Shown: piece by piece, positions 12,275-23,639 of the stretch
Numbering within the stretch: position 1 is the first letter of the stretch
Layout: each line of letters starts with the position of its first letter
From: Karstenula rhodostoma CBS 690.94
Taxonomy: Eukaryota > Ascomycota > Dothideomycetes > Pleosporales > Didymosphaeriaceae
Length of the DNA stretch: 64,000 nucleotides
Assembly: GCA_010093485.1 (NCBI GenBank)
Contig: MU001498.1
Location: 1,255,126 to 1,319,125, forward strand
Direction of reading: 5' to 3'
Notes under the pieces: model-generated
The model's input: only the letters and a program-made list of their open reading frames with translations
Told to the model about the DNA's origin: nothing
Databases searched by the model: none
Position numbers and translations under genes: made by a program

Positions 12275-12520
12275 TATAAGGGTTAATTTAATCTAAGGTT
12301 AAATCCCCTTATAGGATATTTACTTATCTTTAAGCTTAGGCCTTATCTAGTAATCTATATATAGATTAGTTAGTAGATTTTAAATACCTAGTATATAGAA
12401 AGTCCCTTTCTAGAATTCTCTTTATTTTAGTATTTTAAGTTTAGTCTTAATTTATATAGTTTTTTTTATTTATTTAATTTTAAGAGTATTTATTCTATTT
12501 AGCTATATTCTAGTCTTATA
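12275..12520 (+). repeat. 5' LTR of gypsy-1 copy 1
   Basis: The 246-bp repeat starts with a small inverted motif, GGTTAATTTAA...TTAAATCC. It matches 20211-20457 apart from transition differences. The same LTR heads copies 2, 3 and 4 (28742, 53075, 56878). A TATATATAGATTAG block in its centre may be promoter-like, but all the DNA here is similarly AT-rich. Confidence 0.9.
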
Positions 12521-12630
12521 TTAAATTTAAGACCTTTTCTTTTAACTAGAGATTAGTAATTATAATATCTATCTTTAGCTCTTTAGATATAAAAAGATCT
12601 ATTAAAATTCTAAAATTTTTCTTTAGATTA

Positions 12631-12838
12631 GCTATTAAGGTACTAGAATATCCTCTAAAGTTCTTATTAAAGGCTAGCTATTAAAGTACTAGAATATCCT
12701 CTAAAGTCCTTATTAAAGGCTAGCTATTAAGATACTAAAATATTCTCTAAAGTCTTTATTAAAGGCTAGTTATTAAGATACTAGAATATTCTTTAAAGTT
12801 CTTATTAAAAGCTAGCTATTAAGGCGCTAGAATATCCT
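12631..12838 (+). repeat. 46-bp minisatellite in gypsy-1 leader, four units plus partial
   Basis: Units of 46 bp begin GCTATTAAGG and contain TACTAGAATATCC and TCCTTATTAAAGG. They start at 12631, 12677, 12723, 12769 and 12815 (partial). They lie between the 5' LTR and gag. The number of units differs between element copies. Confidence 0.92.
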
Positions 12839-13469
12839 CCTAAGTTTTTTAAACTCCCTTAAAGAGCTACTAATATTAGATACCTTTAGTAGAATTAACT
12901 ACTATAAAGATTAAATCCCTTTTAGGTAAAAGTATATACTTATTATAAATATACTAAAAATAATATATATACCCTTAGTAAATAGGCTTAAAATATAATT
13001 AACTACCTATTTATTACTTATATTTTATTTATCTAAACCTACCTTTTACCTTTATAGTAAATATTAATTTATATAATATTTTTATTTTAGATAGTCCTTT
13101 TTTTTTATCTATTTTACCTTTAAATAGCTCTATACTTATTATACTACTACTTATAACTAAGTATATAAAGATAAAACTTTTAGTATCTAAATAGTTTATT
13201 AATAAAAACTTAATACCTTTTTTTTAAAGCTATACTAGAACTTACTTTATAAGCTATACTACTAAAGTAATAATAGCTTTTAATTTTAATAAAGAAAATT
13301 TTAATAATATTTTAAAAGTAAATAACTCTTATTATAGTATAACTATAGGTAAGATACTATATATACTACCCTAAGGTTACTTACCTATTCTAATATAAAA
13401 ATAGGTACTAGTAATTAAAACCTCTAGTATATAACCTCTCTATAAACTAGAAAATCTACCTTTTTAGAT

Positions 13470-15040
13470 TAAACTTTTCCTACTAGAACTAGGTATCTAG
13501 CTACCTAAAGATACTAAAAAATACCTAGCTAATATTAATAAGATTAAAAAGGAATTAGGTCTCTATTAGAATTCTAGAACTAGAAATTATAAAAAGAAAA
13601 AAGATAACTTTAAGGCTAGTCTATAGATAGCTAGACTATAAAAGTTAAAAAAAGTATTTAAACTATATATAGCCTTTACTAATATTAATATAATTATTCT
13701 AGACCTAATTACTTTAGATAGAAAGGACCTAGAAACCTTAAACTATTAAGGTCTAGAGTTTATTATTACTTTTAATATATATATAGGTTATATTAAGGCT
13801 AATATAGCCCTATTTACTATAAAACTATAATTTATAGCCTTATCCTATTATATATATAAAGTATAGAACTAGTAATAAAAGCTAGTTTAATAAAATACTA
13901 ATTTAAATAATAAAATTAATATTATAATAGACTTCTAGATATAGACTTAGAAAGAAAATAGTTATCTATAAACTAAAATTATAGAACTAAAAAAGACTAC
14001 TAAAACTAAGAATTAACTAATATAAATAATAATTAGTAATTTAGATAATAATAATAGCTTTAAGTTACTTTACTAGTTTAGTACTTTCCTTATTAAGCTA
14101 GTACCTACTATTAAATATAATACTAAACTAGTTACTCTAAAGATAGATAATTAGTAAGATATAGACTATTTTACTATAGATTAATATATTCTAAAAGTAA
14201 ATACCTCTAATAAACTTTTTTATAAAGTACTAAATCTTTACTATATAAAATACTAAGCTTACTATAGTAAATATCTATCCTCTAAAATTCTAAACCCTAA
14301 TAAGTTTAATAGTAATAAGACTTAGTTTAAGCTATAGTTCTATTTATTAGAGGTTAAGATTAAGTCTAATATAGACTACTTTTAGTAAAATACTTCTAAA
14401 AAATATATTATAGCTATTACTAATTATATTAATATATAGCTAAAAGGTTATATCTTTAAAATTTTTAATACTTAGAAATAGTAATAATTAACTATATCTT
14501 TTATAAGTCTATATAACTACCTTTAAGCTATATTTATATTATTAAACTAGAATATTAATATCTATACTAACCTTTAGAAGATAATACTTCTATCTAGAGG
14601 AAATATAAACTTATTTATTATATAGTATAATATATTTATAAACTAGACTAGATTTTATCTTAATAATTTTAAAAAGATATTTTATAAGAAGCTCTATATA
14701 AAGTTTACTAACTAGCTTACCTAGAATACTATTAATTTTACTATAAACTATAATAAATTTTATACTATTATTTATAAGCTATATAAAGTTTTTAAGTATA
14801 ACTATTAGGCTAATTATAACTAACTTACTCCCTCTACCCTATACTATTATAAGGAGTTTTTATTATAAATAATTACTTTAGCCCCTTATTATATTATAGG
14901 ACTACCTAAAGATACTATAGTAGAATTAGTTTTAAAGTACTAATCTACTAACCCTAGATATAGATACTTTAGAGAGTAATATTATAAAAATTAGGTATAT
15001 TATAACTACCTTTCTAAAGACTATATTTATTATAATTATT
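13470..15040 (+). pseudogene. gypsy-1 gag relic (copy 1)
   Basis: A plus-strand frame (in register with 14266) shows a long Lys/Gln/Leu-rich N-terminal part resembling a coiled coil. A capsid-like region follows with NPNKFNSNKT and a FYLLEVKIKS stretch (compare P-x-F-x-GD...LL-x-V of gypsy capsids) at about 14266-14400, and a zinc knuckle closes the frame at 14998-15039. Interruptions are TAG/TAA. The start codon cannot be placed because ATG has become ATA. The Gag role in particle formation is known for the family; identification rests on order and knuckle. Confidence 0.75.
14998..15039 (+). other. mutated CCHC zinc knuckle, gypsy-1 copy 1
   Basis: The frame reads YYNYLSKDYIYYNY. Tyrosines stand at positions 1, 4, 9 and 14, exactly the C-x2-C-x4-H-x4-C spacing. 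The same motif with the same four tyrosines is at 31373-31414, 55802-55843 and 59646-59687 in the other gypsy-1 copies. Confidence 0.85.
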
Positions 15041-15359
15041 TTATTAAATTTTATAATAGGTATACTATTACTACTATTATAAAGGTTTAAGAAGAGAATA
15101 AGGCTTACTTTTTTCTAAAATCTAGTAATAAATATATCTCTAATAAAGACTTTAAGTTAGATTTTAAATTAAAAAACTAGAGATACTAGTTAACTCTAGA
15201 CTAGTACCCCTAATAAGAGTAGTAGGTATAGAACTAATTAATCTATAAAAGTTAGTATTCTATCCTAAAAAGTATTATACTAACCTTAAAGGTATTTAAA
15301 TCTCTAACTTATTTAAGGGAATACTTTTTATACTTTCTATAATATTCTAAAATAATAGA

Positions 15360-15790
15360 TATAAGGTTTATATATATAGCCTTATTAATTCTAATATATT
15401 TATATATAATTTTATTACTTTATAGTTAGAGAAAGTACTAAGGTACTAACTTAGTATTAAGTTAATATAGCTTAAATATCTAATCCTTTTTAAAAGTTTT
15501 ACTAGTAAGAAGGCTATCTCGGTTAATTACTACTTTTAAGTAGTATTTAATATTAATAAATACCTTATAACTATATAGTTTATCCTATATAAAATAAGAG
15601 ACTATAACCTTATTATAGGATAAAAATTCTTTAAGGATACTAAAATACTAATTAATTATTATAACTAGTACTTAATATAGCTAGATAATATATTATTATA
15701 GGTTATTACTCTACTTATAGTACTATACTACCTACTTCTACTAGTTAATAAAGAATACTAGTTTAATACTAACTAATAGAATACTAATTT
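15360..15790 (+). pseudogene. gypsy-1 aspartic protease relic (copy 1)
   Basis: Following gag, a frame contains LINSN near 15390, in the place of the LIDSG/A catalytic motif of retropepsins (GAT-to-AAT is a RIP change). Later come an IKLIQLKYLI-type strand and a YNLIIGQKFF segment resembling the conserved LGxxF/xxIIGxxFL flap-distal strand. It lies between the knuckle and reverse transcriptase, where a gypsy protease belongs. The catalytic Asp appears lost. Confidence 0.6.
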
Positions 15791-16539
15791 TAAAAAAAAG
15801 GATATTTAATTTTAATAAGTATAATTACTCTATAGGGAATACTCTCTTATAAAGGAATTTAAAATCTCTATAGAGCTTATAATATTATTTATCTCTCTAG
15901 TATAGACTACTCCTTAGAACTATAATAATTATTAACTATCTTTAGTAGAGTCTATTTTAGATAAGGACTTTATTATAATATATTATATATCTTTAAATAA
16001 AGATAGTAATAAAGTTAAACTACTAAAGTCTAAAGATAAAAGTTAGTAATTAACTAAGCTTAGTATTAAGAATAATACCCTAGTATATAGATATAGTAAT
16101 AAGTTACTATATAATAATAAATTATTACTAAAAGAATTAACTACTTTTACTAAGCCTAATCCTACTAGAGACCCTAGTAAATAAGCTACTAAGAAACTCT
16201 TATAAGAGCTAAGGATTAAACTAAAAAACTATTTAAAAAATTAAGTTATTACTACTTTCTACCTTATAGAGTAGCTTTAATATAAGAAAGATTTATATAA
16301 AATAAATAAAGTACTATTTAATTTAAAGCTACTACCTCTAAAGAAACCTCCTAAGTATTAAATACTAATAAGAGAATAGCTCTTTAAGATTAGTATTAAT
16401 ATTTTAACTATCTCTACTATAGTATTTATAATTAATATATAAGGTATAGAGATTAATTCTATTAGTTAATATAAGTTATTTAAACTTATAAAAGCTAAGT
16501 ATTATAAGAAGAAAACTATAGCTAATTCTCTAGAAAAGT

Positions 16540-17340
16540 TTTAAAAATAGTTATTAGTAAAATTTAAAGCTAAGCTTCTTTACTATAAATAGATAAGGAT
16601 AGATATTTCTTACTTTAATAAATAAAAAGTAAATACCTTACCCCTATAATAGAAAGGTATTAACTATAATATTATCTTTATTAAAGATATTAGTATTTTA
16701 AAGACCTCCCTATTATATTCTATATCCCTTAATAAGTTAGAATTACTATACCTATATATTTAGAATATAGTAAAGAAAAGGTTTATCTCCCTTAGTAATA
16801 CTAGCTTTACCTCTCCTATCTTATATATAAAAAAGTCTAAAAGGGGGTAGTATCTTTATATTAATTATAGAAAGCTTAATAGTATTATTAAAAAGAATAT
16901 TACTTTTATACTATTACTAGAAGAAACTCTTATATACTTATCTAGGGTATATATATTTACTAAACTAAACCTATAATAAGCCTTTTACTATATATAACTT
17001 ACTAAATATACCTCTAACCTTTTTATATTTTAAATTTAATATAGTAATTTTAAGTATAATATTTTTCCTTTTAGTATAATTAATAGACTAGTATTATTCT
17101 AATACTTTATTAATATAATTCTAGCTAATATAATTAATTTAATTTATATAGTTTATATTAATAATATCCTTATCTACTTTAAGGACCCTCTAGAGTATAA
17201 AGTTTATATATCTAAAATTATTAAATAGCTAAAAGAATACTACCTCTATTATAATATTAAGAAAAGTAAATTTACTATTTAAGAAGTTAAATTTTTAGGC
17301 TTTATTATTACTACTAATAGGATCTATAAGAACTCTAAAA
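16540..17340 (+). pseudogene. gypsy-1 reverse transcriptase relic (copy 1)
   Basis: Classic Ty3/gypsy RT blocks follow in order. These are a KKSKRG-x-YLYINYRKLN block (KKxxGxxRxCxDYRxLN), a FTKLNL block at 16956-16973 (FTKLDLxxAY), a LFIF...YFINIIL block (TxFxxxxFxxxVMPFGLxxAPxxFQ), YINN at 17154-17165 (Y-x-DD), then KKSKFTI and KFLGFIITT. Both the FTKLD aspartate and the two YxDD aspartates have become asparagine, so the enzyme would be dead even without its stop codons. Confidence 0.9.
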
Positions 17341-17399
17341 AGGAAACTATAATATAGAACTAAAAAAAGCCTACTAGTCTCTATACCTTTTAATTTTTT

Positions 17400-17860
17400 T
17401 TAGAATTCTATAATTATTATTAGATCTATTTTAAAAACTATAGATACGTTATTTAACCCCTTACTAAGCTAACTAAAAAAAGTATTTAGTATAAGTTTAA
17501 AAATAAGGAATATACTACTTTTTAAGCTATAAAAGACCTTCTCTATTTAGATAATTTTATTATATAGTACTCCCCCTACTATAAAATATAGATAGAGACT
17601 AATACTAGTAATAGTATTATTATAAAAGCTATTTTATAGATATAAAATAATAGAATCTAGAAACTTTTTAGTTTCTACTTATATAAAATAAAACTAGTAG
17701 AGATAAATTATAATATTTATAATAAGAAAATACTTACTATTATAGGTAGATTATATATATAATATATCTAACTTATTAGTCTATAGTTAGAAAAGTTATT
17801 TACTATTATTATAAACTATTATATACTTAAATACTTCTCTATAAAGTAAGAACTTATACC
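17400..17860 (+). pseudogene. gypsy-1 RNase H relic (copy 1)
   Basis: After FYNYY (FxNYYRxFI type) and LTKLTKK, the RT connection, comes an RNase H of the gypsy kind. It shows an ETNTSN block near 17595 (ETDASN, carrying the first catalytic Asp, now Asn), FSFYLYKIK (FxSRKLxxAE), and INYNIYNKKILTII near 17705-17745 (INYxIHDKELLAI). The domain is in the expected position between RT and integrase. Confidence 0.8.
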
Positions 17861-18189
17861 CTACTAGACTTATTAGTTAGAAGTATTATTCTAGTATAAT
17901 TATATAATTATATTTTACCCTAAATCTATAAATATTATAGCTAATATACTATAATAGAAATAGGAAGAACTAGTTATATAAAAAGTAAAAGCTAAGTTAG
18001 TTTATATAATATATTTTTTCCCCTAATAATAGAATATTACTAATAATAATACTAATAATAAAGACTATAAAATAGTAATATTAGTTACTATTACTAAGCT
18101 AAACTAGTAGAGTAGGGAGGCTAAATTATAAGACTCTTCTATTATACTAGTAGATTACCTACTTAAAATAAATTATACTAACTTAACCT

Positions 18190-19450
18190 TAGAACTACTT
18201 TAAAAGGCTACTTTTAAACTAAATAATAAGTATAATAGAATACTATCTAGACTTCTTTTATACTAAAATTACCTAGTTATTTCTAAAACTAATTAATTTT
18301 AAATAATTCTTATTAATATAGTTTACTCTTACTAGATAACTATATACCCTAGTACTAAAAAGACCTATAAACTTATTTAGAAATTATACTATTAGAGTTA
18401 TATATATATAGATATTAAATAGTTTATATAAAATTATAAAATCTACTACTAGACTAAGCCCCCTTATAATAAAAAGCTAGGTTTACTCTAGCTATTATCT
18501 ATTCTAGAGGCTATATAATAAAATATCTTTATAGACTTTAAGAGCTTTCTACTAAACTAAAAGGGCTTTAATAATATTATAGTTTATATATACTATTTAA
18601 GTAAATATATCTTTTTATTACTATACTATAAAATAATTATTATAGAATAGGTTACCTCCCTTTATTACTAGTATATCTAGAGGATTTTTAGTATTTCTAA
18701 ATTTATTATATTAGATTAAAGGCTATAATTTACTTCTAATTTTACTAGTAAACTATATTATTTTATAAGTATATAATAGAAATTTATATTTATAGATTAT
18801 ACTTAAATAGATAACTAAACTAAGATATATAATAAGTATATTAACTAGTATCTCTACTTATTTATTAATAAATTTTAGGATAACTAGTTAGATCTACTCC
18901 CTTTAATAGATTAAGTATAAATCTCTTTATCTAATAAATCTACTAGTTTCTCTTTATATAAAATTAAATTTAGCTATAAAGTTAAAGTCTTTTAGGACTA
19001 AAGGGATAAAGTTAAATTATCTAAGGACTTCCCTAATAATATTAGCTCTAAGTAAGTCTATAAATTTATTACTATTTATCTTAAAGCTATTACTTAGGTT
19101 TATAACTAGACCTATTAGAACCTTATTATAGTATAAAACTTAATAGTAAAATAAGCTAATAAATACTACTAATTATTTAATTTTATTATTAGTAATTTTA
19201 TTTATATTACCCTAAAAGGCTTTTTAATATTATATCCCTCTATTAAGTTTAATAAGTAAATATATAGTCTATACTATATTATAGGGATAAAAGGGTTATT
19301 CTATAAATTTAAATTACTATTATATATAAAAGTTTATTTAGTATTTTATATAGACTATTTTTAGAAAGTATTTAATAATCTACTTCCTAGATAATACTAA
19401 CTATAGGAACTACTAACTAAAGTTAATAATACCCTTAAATAGAAGATATT
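18190..19450 (+). pseudogene. gypsy-1 integrase relic (copy 1)
   Basis: The frame continues with an integrase-like region. It has a SYIYIDIKQFIQNY segment in the zinc-binding region, a core with FIDFKSFLL and IIVYIYYLSKYIFLL (DFxxxLPxSxGxxxIxVVVDRxSKxxxFIP in the family), a ILDQRLQFTSNF segment (SDRGxQFxS), an IQQKFIFIDYTQID-NQTK block (the HPQTDGQTE position), and an INQYLYLFINKFQDNQLDLL segment (LRxxxxxxQDDWxxLLP). Motif order and spacing match Ty3/gypsy integrases. The catalytic residues are partly lost, and stops are frequent. Confidence 0.8.
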
Positions 19451-19854
19451 ACTTATTTATAATAGCTAACTAAACTAAAGAAAACTCTAGTACTAAATAG
19501 TATAGTAAGGCTATAACCTAGATAATATATAATATTTAATATCTAACTTTAGGAATACTCTAAAGCTAGTAGATAACTTTTATAATATTAATTTTTAGGT
19601 AATTAGGCCCCCTAAGTACTTAGATACTTAAAAAAAAGCTACCTCTAATAAAGTATTTTTAGATAGTAATCCTAAAGATAATATACCTATTAAGATAAAT
19701 AGTTAATAAAAAGTTACTTAAAAATAGACTAATTAATATAGTAATTTAATCTAGATAGCCTACCTAGTATTTATAAAGTATACTTACCTTATATTTTTTA
19801 ATACTATAAAGGATTAAGCTTTATATATTAAGTACTTTAAGCCTTTAACTATAA

Positions 19855-19970
19855 GTAAGGAATTTAAGGTTTTAAACTAGATCTTAACCTTTTCTTATAG
19901 GATTAAGGAACTCTATATAATATATATATAATAGCGTATAGCTAACTACTTAAAAAAATTCTAAATAAAA
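19855..19970 (+). pseudogene. probable C-terminal chromodomain of gypsy-1 polyprotein
   Basis: Near the end of pol the frame reads EFKVLN-x-ILTFSYRIKELY followed by IIYI-xx-RIANYLKKF. This resembles a chromodomain (xEVxxILxxRxxRxxLxYxVxWxGx). It would place the element among chromoviruses, whose chromodomains direct integration to methylated-histone heterochromatin. The aromatic cage cannot be verified because of RIP, so this is a moderate call. Confidence 0.5.
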
Positions 19971-20198
19971 GTATTTTTATATAGAAAATTATAGAGCCCT
20001 ATATAATTATACTAAAATAGGATACTCTAATCTAGTCTATAACTATATAAGTTTAATAAGAAATTTTTTAAAGGTATAAAGAATTTTTTTTTTTATTTTT
20101 ATTTTTTTCTTCTTAAACTAATTTATTCTTTTCTTTTTTTTTATAAATATAGGTATTTTTATAGTCCTTAGAAACTATTAAGACCCTAGATTATACTT

Positions 20199-20210
20199 AA
20201 AAAGGGGTAG
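20199..20210 (+). other. polypurine tract of gypsy-1 copy 1
   Basis: AAAAAGGGGTAG lies immediately upstream of the 3' LTR start at 20211, where a polypurine primer for plus-strand synthesis is expected. Purine-only DNA without CA or TG is largely immune to RIP, which may be why it is so well preserved. Confidence 0.8.
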
Positions 20211-20457
20211 TATAAGGGTTAATTTAACCTAAGGTTAAATTCCCTTATAGGATATTTATTTATTTTTAAGCTTAGGCCTTATCTAGTAGCCTATATATAG
20301 ATTAGTTAGTAGATCTTAAATACCTAATATATAGAAAGTCCCTTCCTAGAATCCTCTCTATCTTAGTATTTTAAGTTTAGTCTTAATTTATATAGTTTCT
20401 TTTATTTATCTAATTCTAAAAGTATTTACTCTATTTAGCTATATTCTAGCCTTATAA
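20211..20457 (+). repeat. 3' LTR of gypsy-1 copy 1
   Basis: This pairs with 12275-12520. It is followed by ATATA, equal to the five bases before the 5' LTR. The host sequence then resumes with TATATAATAGTTT, the U / gypsy-2 junction also seen at about 38455-38470. Confidence 0.9.
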
Positions 20458-20479
20458 TATATATATATATAATAGTTTT

Positions 20480-22060
20480 TTAAATTAGTTTTTTTTATAG
20501 TTTTTATCCTAGTTTTCTTTAGTTTTTTACTATAATTTTTATAGAGATAATACCTACTCCTATATACTTAATACTAGTAGAAGTTATTTAGTATAAAGTA
20601 GCTTAAATTAGTTCTATTATCCTCTCTCTAGAGGTAAGCTATATAAATAAAACTAGTTATTCTATATTTCTTTATTTTCCTATAATTTATTCTTAATAAG
20701 TAGGAAAATTTTATATTTAGAAATTTTTTATAACTTATTTCCTACTAAAATACTTTTACCTAGTAAGGTATTATCTACTACTAAACTTCTAATAGGAGAT
20801 ATATATAGATTTTAAAAAAATAAAAGGGTAAATAGTACTATTATAGGTTATATATATTTATTTCCTAAATAATATACTCTATTAGTACTAGAAATAATTA
20901 AAAAGGGTTAATTTAAACTAACTAAGTCTAAATAAGGCTAAATAGAATTTTATTTTTATTTACTTCTCCTTTTCTTTAGAGGTTATTTTTAATTTTACTT
21001 AGTTTATAATTTAATTATTAATATAGATCTTTTTAGAGAAACCTTTAATTTTTTCTAATACTCTTTTAATATATTACTACTTATTAAAATACTTAGTTTC
21101 TAAAAGTTCTTTTTATTATTATACTCTAATTATTTAATTAGATATTCTTATTATCTATTTACTCTTTATTACCTATTAATTATTTAGTTAATATTATAAA
21201 TATTATTTCTAAAATAGTATAAAGTATTTTTAATTAGACTTTATAGATATAGCTTATCTATATAGGGTTAGTATAGCTCTAATAAAGATTAATAAAATAC
21301 TAGATAAACCTTACTAAGCTATAATAGGTTAATTTAGTAGGTAGTTAGTAGTAAACTAATATATTTCTTAACTATTCTAAGTTTTAGAAATTTCTAATCT
21401 AGTTTTTTATTTAGCTTTATTAATTTTATATACTAATTTAATACTTATACTTTATTATTTACCTTTAGTTCTAATTTAAATTTTTTTTTATTTTAAAAAG
21501 CTTTTTAGTATTTTAAAATAGTTTCTAGCTTTTACTATATATTTATATAAATCTAGAGAAACTTTAAAGTAATTATAAATTCTTTAAAATATTTATTATT
21601 ACTTAATAGCTATTTAGGCTAATTAGGGTTAGATAGGTTATATCTAAAATAAATATAATAGGGTATATACCTACTAGATATATATTTACTATTATTATAT
21701 ATAAACTTTACTAAAGAGATCTATATAGCCTAATTATTCTACTTTAGAAAATAAAAGATTTAAAAATACTATTTTTATTTCTAGTTTTATTACTTAGTTT
21801 ACCTATCTATCTATAAATAAAAGGCTAATATTAAAATATACTAAAAGTTTAAATAGTAGTAAAAAGTATTCTAATACTTTAATTTTATTAATAGACCTCT
21901 ATCTAATAGTATAGTTTTTAAATTCCTATAGAGTCTAATAACTTTATAAATTTAAGCCTAAGCTAAATTAGTATTATTCTAGTCTATCCTTATAGGTATA
22001 TAATAAGCTATCTTTAAAAAATAGTTAATAATAACTAAGATTATATTATATATAAGTCTA
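20480..22060 (-). pseudogene. Ty3/gypsy family 2 integrase and pol C-terminus relic, copy 1
   Basis: On the minus strand the frame shows the integrase motif series of Ty3/gypsy elements. At 21783-21836 is AFYL-x-IDR-x-T, the AFHPQ-x-DGQTERVN block after RIP. A YNNS-type block (FAYNNSxHxxT) and a long basic C-terminal tail, ending near 20480, follow. The sequence is a clear repeat of 38478-41640. The left end meets gypsy-1 copy 1, which split it from module U. The right end meets N4. No LTR is recognised. Confidence 0.8.
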
Positions 22061-22067
22061 AATGGCC

Positions 22068-23011
22068 TAGATCCTAATCTAGGCCTATAGGACTATAGAA
22101 TTTACTTATAATAGGAGAGAGTTTTTTATTATTTTTTAATACTTATTTTATATATTTTTATACTTTCTTAATTATTAGTATAATACTAACTAATAGTTAT
22201 TTAATACTAACTCTCCTTATCTATACTTACTAATATCCTTAACTTTTATTTATAGCTTATAGCTTATAGCTTATAGCTTATAGCTTATAGCTTATAGCTT
22301 ATAGCTTAGTATATTACCCTATTACTATTACTATTACTATTAATACTAACTATCTATTATTACCTACCTATTATTACTATTAATATTACCTACTACTTTT
22401 TACTTTACCTACTACTATAGAGTAGCTATTACCTATTTTATATTTATTAATTATATAAATTACTCTAACTTAATTATAATTACTTTTACTATAAAGTCTA
22501 GCTTCTTATAGCCTTTAAAAACTATTATAATTATCTCTTACTACTTAGTAGTAAAGTTTTTATTACTAGTTAACTATTATAGAGGTAATTCTAGTAAGCC
22601 CTAAATTAGTAATATTATATTAGCGACGCTATAGGTATATATATATATATATCTATATAAGAAACTTACTAATAAACTCTATAATTATATAGTCTATAAC
22701 TATAACTTATAGTATCTATATACTAAATTAATTATCACGCTAATATAGGTTAACTTACTAGAGGATATACCTAACCTTATAAAGGTTTTTTAAGATACTT
22801 AGTTTTAAGTAGTAAATAAAATTAGTACTACTACTAGTATATATAAAATTATATTTATTACTAATAATTAACTACTTATTATTAACTATTTTAATAGAAA
22901 TATAGTATAGGTCTTTTTTTATAAAAGCTAGCCTTTATATATAGTACTATAAGTTACTTACTACTAGTAGATAATTTTTTTTTTATATTCTTTTTTAAAT
23001 TATAATATTAT
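22068..23011 (+). mobile_element. N-family copy N4, 3'-truncated by the copia locus
   Basis: N4 starts at the fixed 5' hairpin (GCCTAGATCCTAATCTAGGC) and continues to TAAATTATAATATTATT. There the copia LTR begins and the last ~250 bp with the A tail are missing. It inserted into the gypsy-2 relic after ATATAAGTCTA. It holds an unusually long heptamer run (22251-22309). A few CG/CAC sites near 22624 and 22736 escaped mutation. Confidence 0.85.
22251..22309 (+). repeat. TTATAGC heptamer array in N4
   Basis: There are about eight tandem TTATAGC units. Other N copies have two to four at the same place, so the array is length-variable within the family. Confidence 0.9.
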
Positions 23012-23217
23012 TATTAAGAATATAAATAATACTTAGTAATATTAGGGTTTATAGAGCTCTAATTAGCCGCGATAAAGAATACCTTAACCTAAGTACTAAA
23101 CTAATTTAGGATAAGTATAGTATATAACTAGCCTTTCTAGTAACTTTTTTTTATATAGTAATCTAATTAATTTACTCCCTAAATAAAGGGATATTTAAGC
23201 TCCTTTTTTCTATTATA
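23012..23217 (+). repeat. probable 5' LTR of copia-1
   Basis: This 206-bp direct repeat is shared with 33562-33767. It starts TATTAAG and ends in TATA, fitting TG...CA after RIP. It stands before copia gag. A GCCGCGATAA block keeps CG pairs. The flank on this side is N4 and the flank of the other repeat is N5, with no matching target duplication. Confidence 0.7.
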
Positions 23218-23507
23218 GTTATAAGCTTAGTATTTAAAATATAGAATAATTCTTTCTATATACTTTACTACTTAAATACACCCTCTTAGGTTCTTTTATT
23301 ATACTAAAAGTCTTTTTTATTTAATAAAGCTATAAGTAATTTAACTATTTTAGTTACTTAGACTTAGTTTAGTAATTAAATAAGCTAGCCTTATTAGTTT
23401 ATAAGTTTATATTTTTAAGTAAACTCTAAAGGTATTTAGTCTAAAATTAATTTAAATAATCTAATAGTCCCTTTATTTAAGGATAATTACCCTATTTAAC
23501 TAGTTAT

Positions 23508-23620
23508 ACCTTAGCCGCTTTTTTAGTCCCCCTTTATTCGTGTATTGGTAAAGCACAACGCGCCTTTTTGTCCCCCCTACTTTATTGAGTTACCCTACCT
23601 TATAGTGAATCTCTACAATA
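23508..23620 (+). mobile_element. E-family copy E5, 5'-truncated and little mutated
   Basis: E5 is a 113-bp 3' fragment that keeps several CA, TG and CG sites (for example CGTGTATTGGTAAAGCACAA). It is therefore the best guide to the un-mutated family sequence. The 3' end reads GTGAATCTCTACAATA with no A tail. The 11-bp repeat TAACTAGTTAT flanks it at 23497-23507 and 23621-23631. It lies at the start of copia gag. Confidence 0.93.
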
Positions 23621-23639
23621 TAACTAGTTATTCTAAAGG

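Larger units (their letters stand above)
12275..20457 (+). mobile_element. Ty3/gypsy retrotransposon gypsy-1, copy 1, complete but RIP-inactivated
   Basis: This 8.2-kb element has two 246/247-bp LTRs (12275-12520 and 20211-20457) starting TATAAGGG and ending TTATA, as expected if TG...CA became TA...TA. ATATA lies on both sides (12270-12274, 20458-20462), fitting a 5-bp target duplication. Internal order is leader with 46-bp repeats, gag with CCHC knuckle, protease, reverse transcriptase, RNase H, integrase and a probable chromodomain, the Ty3/gypsy order. Many in-frame TAG/TAA codons replace CAG/CAA/TGG throughout, so no part is translatable. It inserted into the U / gypsy-2 block. Confidence 0.93.

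Noticed and set aside
12275..12520. LTR read as a functional promoter with TATA boxes
   Set aside because: TATATA occurs everywhere in this DNA, so a TATA-like motif carries no information here.
23218..23507. tRNA primer-binding site after the copia 5' LTR
   Set aside because: The sequence after the LTR has changed too much by RIP to match a tRNA 3' end with confidence.
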